The translations under genes and the position numbers were made by a program. Shown in pieces: positions 60,655-60,951 of a stretch of DNA of 60,951 nucleotides. Numbering within the stretch: position 1 is the stretch's first letter; every line of letters begins with the position of its first letter. This DNA is from an uncultured Brachyspira sp. (GTDB lineage Bacteria > Spirochaetota > Brachyspiria > Brachyspirales > Brachyspiraceae). Location: the NCBI RefSeq assembly GCF_944393015.1, contig NZ_CALXYQ010000014.1, positions 1 through 60,951 on the forward strand, written 5' to 3'. The notes beneath the pieces were generated by a model. The model searched no databases. It worked only from the letters and a program-made list of their open reading frames with translations, and had not been told where the DNA came from.

Positions 60655-60700
60655 TATAATTAAATAATACTTATATTTCCTTATATTTTTTTATATATAT

Positions 60701-60951
60701 ATGCCTATTATAAAAAATATAAGGAATTATATAAAAAAGTGGCTGTTTCCTGATTTCAGTCATATTGACAGTAATAACTTTTTGTCTATTCAAAATGATA
60801 AAACTTTATCAGCAGTCAATCCTAATACTGCTTTAACTTTCTCTACAGTATTTGCATGCGTGAGAGTTATAGCTGAAACAATAGCAACTTTACCTCTTTT
60901 TGTATATAAAATAAATGGAAATAATAAAGTAAAAGCTAAAGATCATTCTTT
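60701..60951 (+). CDS. Phage portal protein, partial at window end
   Basis: An open frame from ATG 60701 runs to the window end (83 residues seen). The sequence NPNTALTFSTVFACVRVI followed by AETIATLPLFVYK is typical of the HK97-type portal N-terminus. The portal forms the dodecameric entry ring of the capsid. The ribosome binding site is weak. The gene continues outside the window, where the protease and capsid genes would be expected. Confidence 0.88.
   Translation, partial: MPIIKNIRNYIKKWLFPDFSHIDSNNFLSIQNDKTLSAVNPNTALTFSTVFACVRVIAETIATLPLFVYKINGNNKVKAKDHS

Larger units (their letters stand above)
45014..60951. mobile_element. Prophage, left part (continues past the window)
   Basis: A continuous block of phage genes includes a replication initiator and DnaC-like loader, an HNH nuclease, SSB, a sigma-like factor, a tyrosine recombinase, RHH proteins, terminase small and large subunits, a DNA methyltransferase and an HK97-type portal. 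The left edge is set by the last dispersed repeat and is approximate. No tRNA lies at the junction. Confidence 0.9.

Noticed and set aside
1-60951. CRISPR array or rRNA operon
   Set aside because: No regularly spaced short direct repeats and no rRNA-like sequence were seen; repeats present are dispersed and irregular.

Overview
The window is very AT-rich bacterial DNA with spirochaete features: export and biogenesis genes for periplasmic flagella (fliO, fliS), many short-signal lipoproteins, a Bat (aerotolerance) operon, and a family of dispersed intergenic repeats. Base composition, gene content and the clostridium-like character of several genes point to the genus Brachyspira. This assignment rests on recognition, not on a database search.

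Positions 1-44,900 look like ordinary chromosome. In order they hold: a MarR regulator with a frameshifted YitT/YczE membrane protein; thioredoxin; an HU-like/LysM protein with the NAD(P)H-hydrate repair enzyme; secG; a coiled-coil protein and a large lipoprotein; two NagB-like genes that have lost catalytic residues, the second fused to a NagA deacetylase; a one-polypeptide type IIG restriction-modification enzyme; tRNA-Ser(GCU) 13 nt upstream of fliO; a CBM48-like lipoprotein with fliS; an aldo/keto reductase; MTA/SAH nucleosidase; PTS enzyme I; a guanine-type purine riboswitch in front of a probable 8-oxoguanine deaminase; a 5'-nucleotidase lipoprotein; a DUF362 ferredoxin; a glycosyltransferase; two tandem thioredoxin-like lipoproteins; an mnmA-type tRNA thiolase lacking one catalytic cysteine; and batB-batC-batD-batE. 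Eight copies or fragments of a composite 260-500 bp repeat sit between these genes. A second repeat family and a 441 bp near-symmetric palindrome (32441-32881) are also present.

Positions ~45,000-60,951 are the left part of a prophage that runs off the window. A rightward early block carries a 16-aa leader ORF, a replication initiator, a DnaC-like loader, an HNH nuclease, a run of small unknown genes, SSB, a sigma-like factor and a tyrosine recombinase. A leftward accessory block follows, with a GHKL ATPase, a STAS-like DUF4325 protein and a membrane protein, then a cluster of tiny hydrophobic peptides. One of these has every sequence hallmark of a type I toxin with an antisense RNA: perfect Shine-Dalgarno, perfect consensus promoter, an opposing perfect promoter, and 5'-3' self-complementarity of the mRNA. 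Terminase small and large subunits are transcribed leftward, while a DNA methyltransferase and the portal gene (cut by the window end) run rightward.

The items most worth following up are the candidate type I toxin-antitoxin locus, the GHKL/STAS/TM cargo module, the dispersed repeat families (including a 20 bp module that lies in frame inside the terminase gene), the long palindrome, the NagB pseudoenzyme pair, and the guanine riboswitch/8-oxoguanine deaminase unit.
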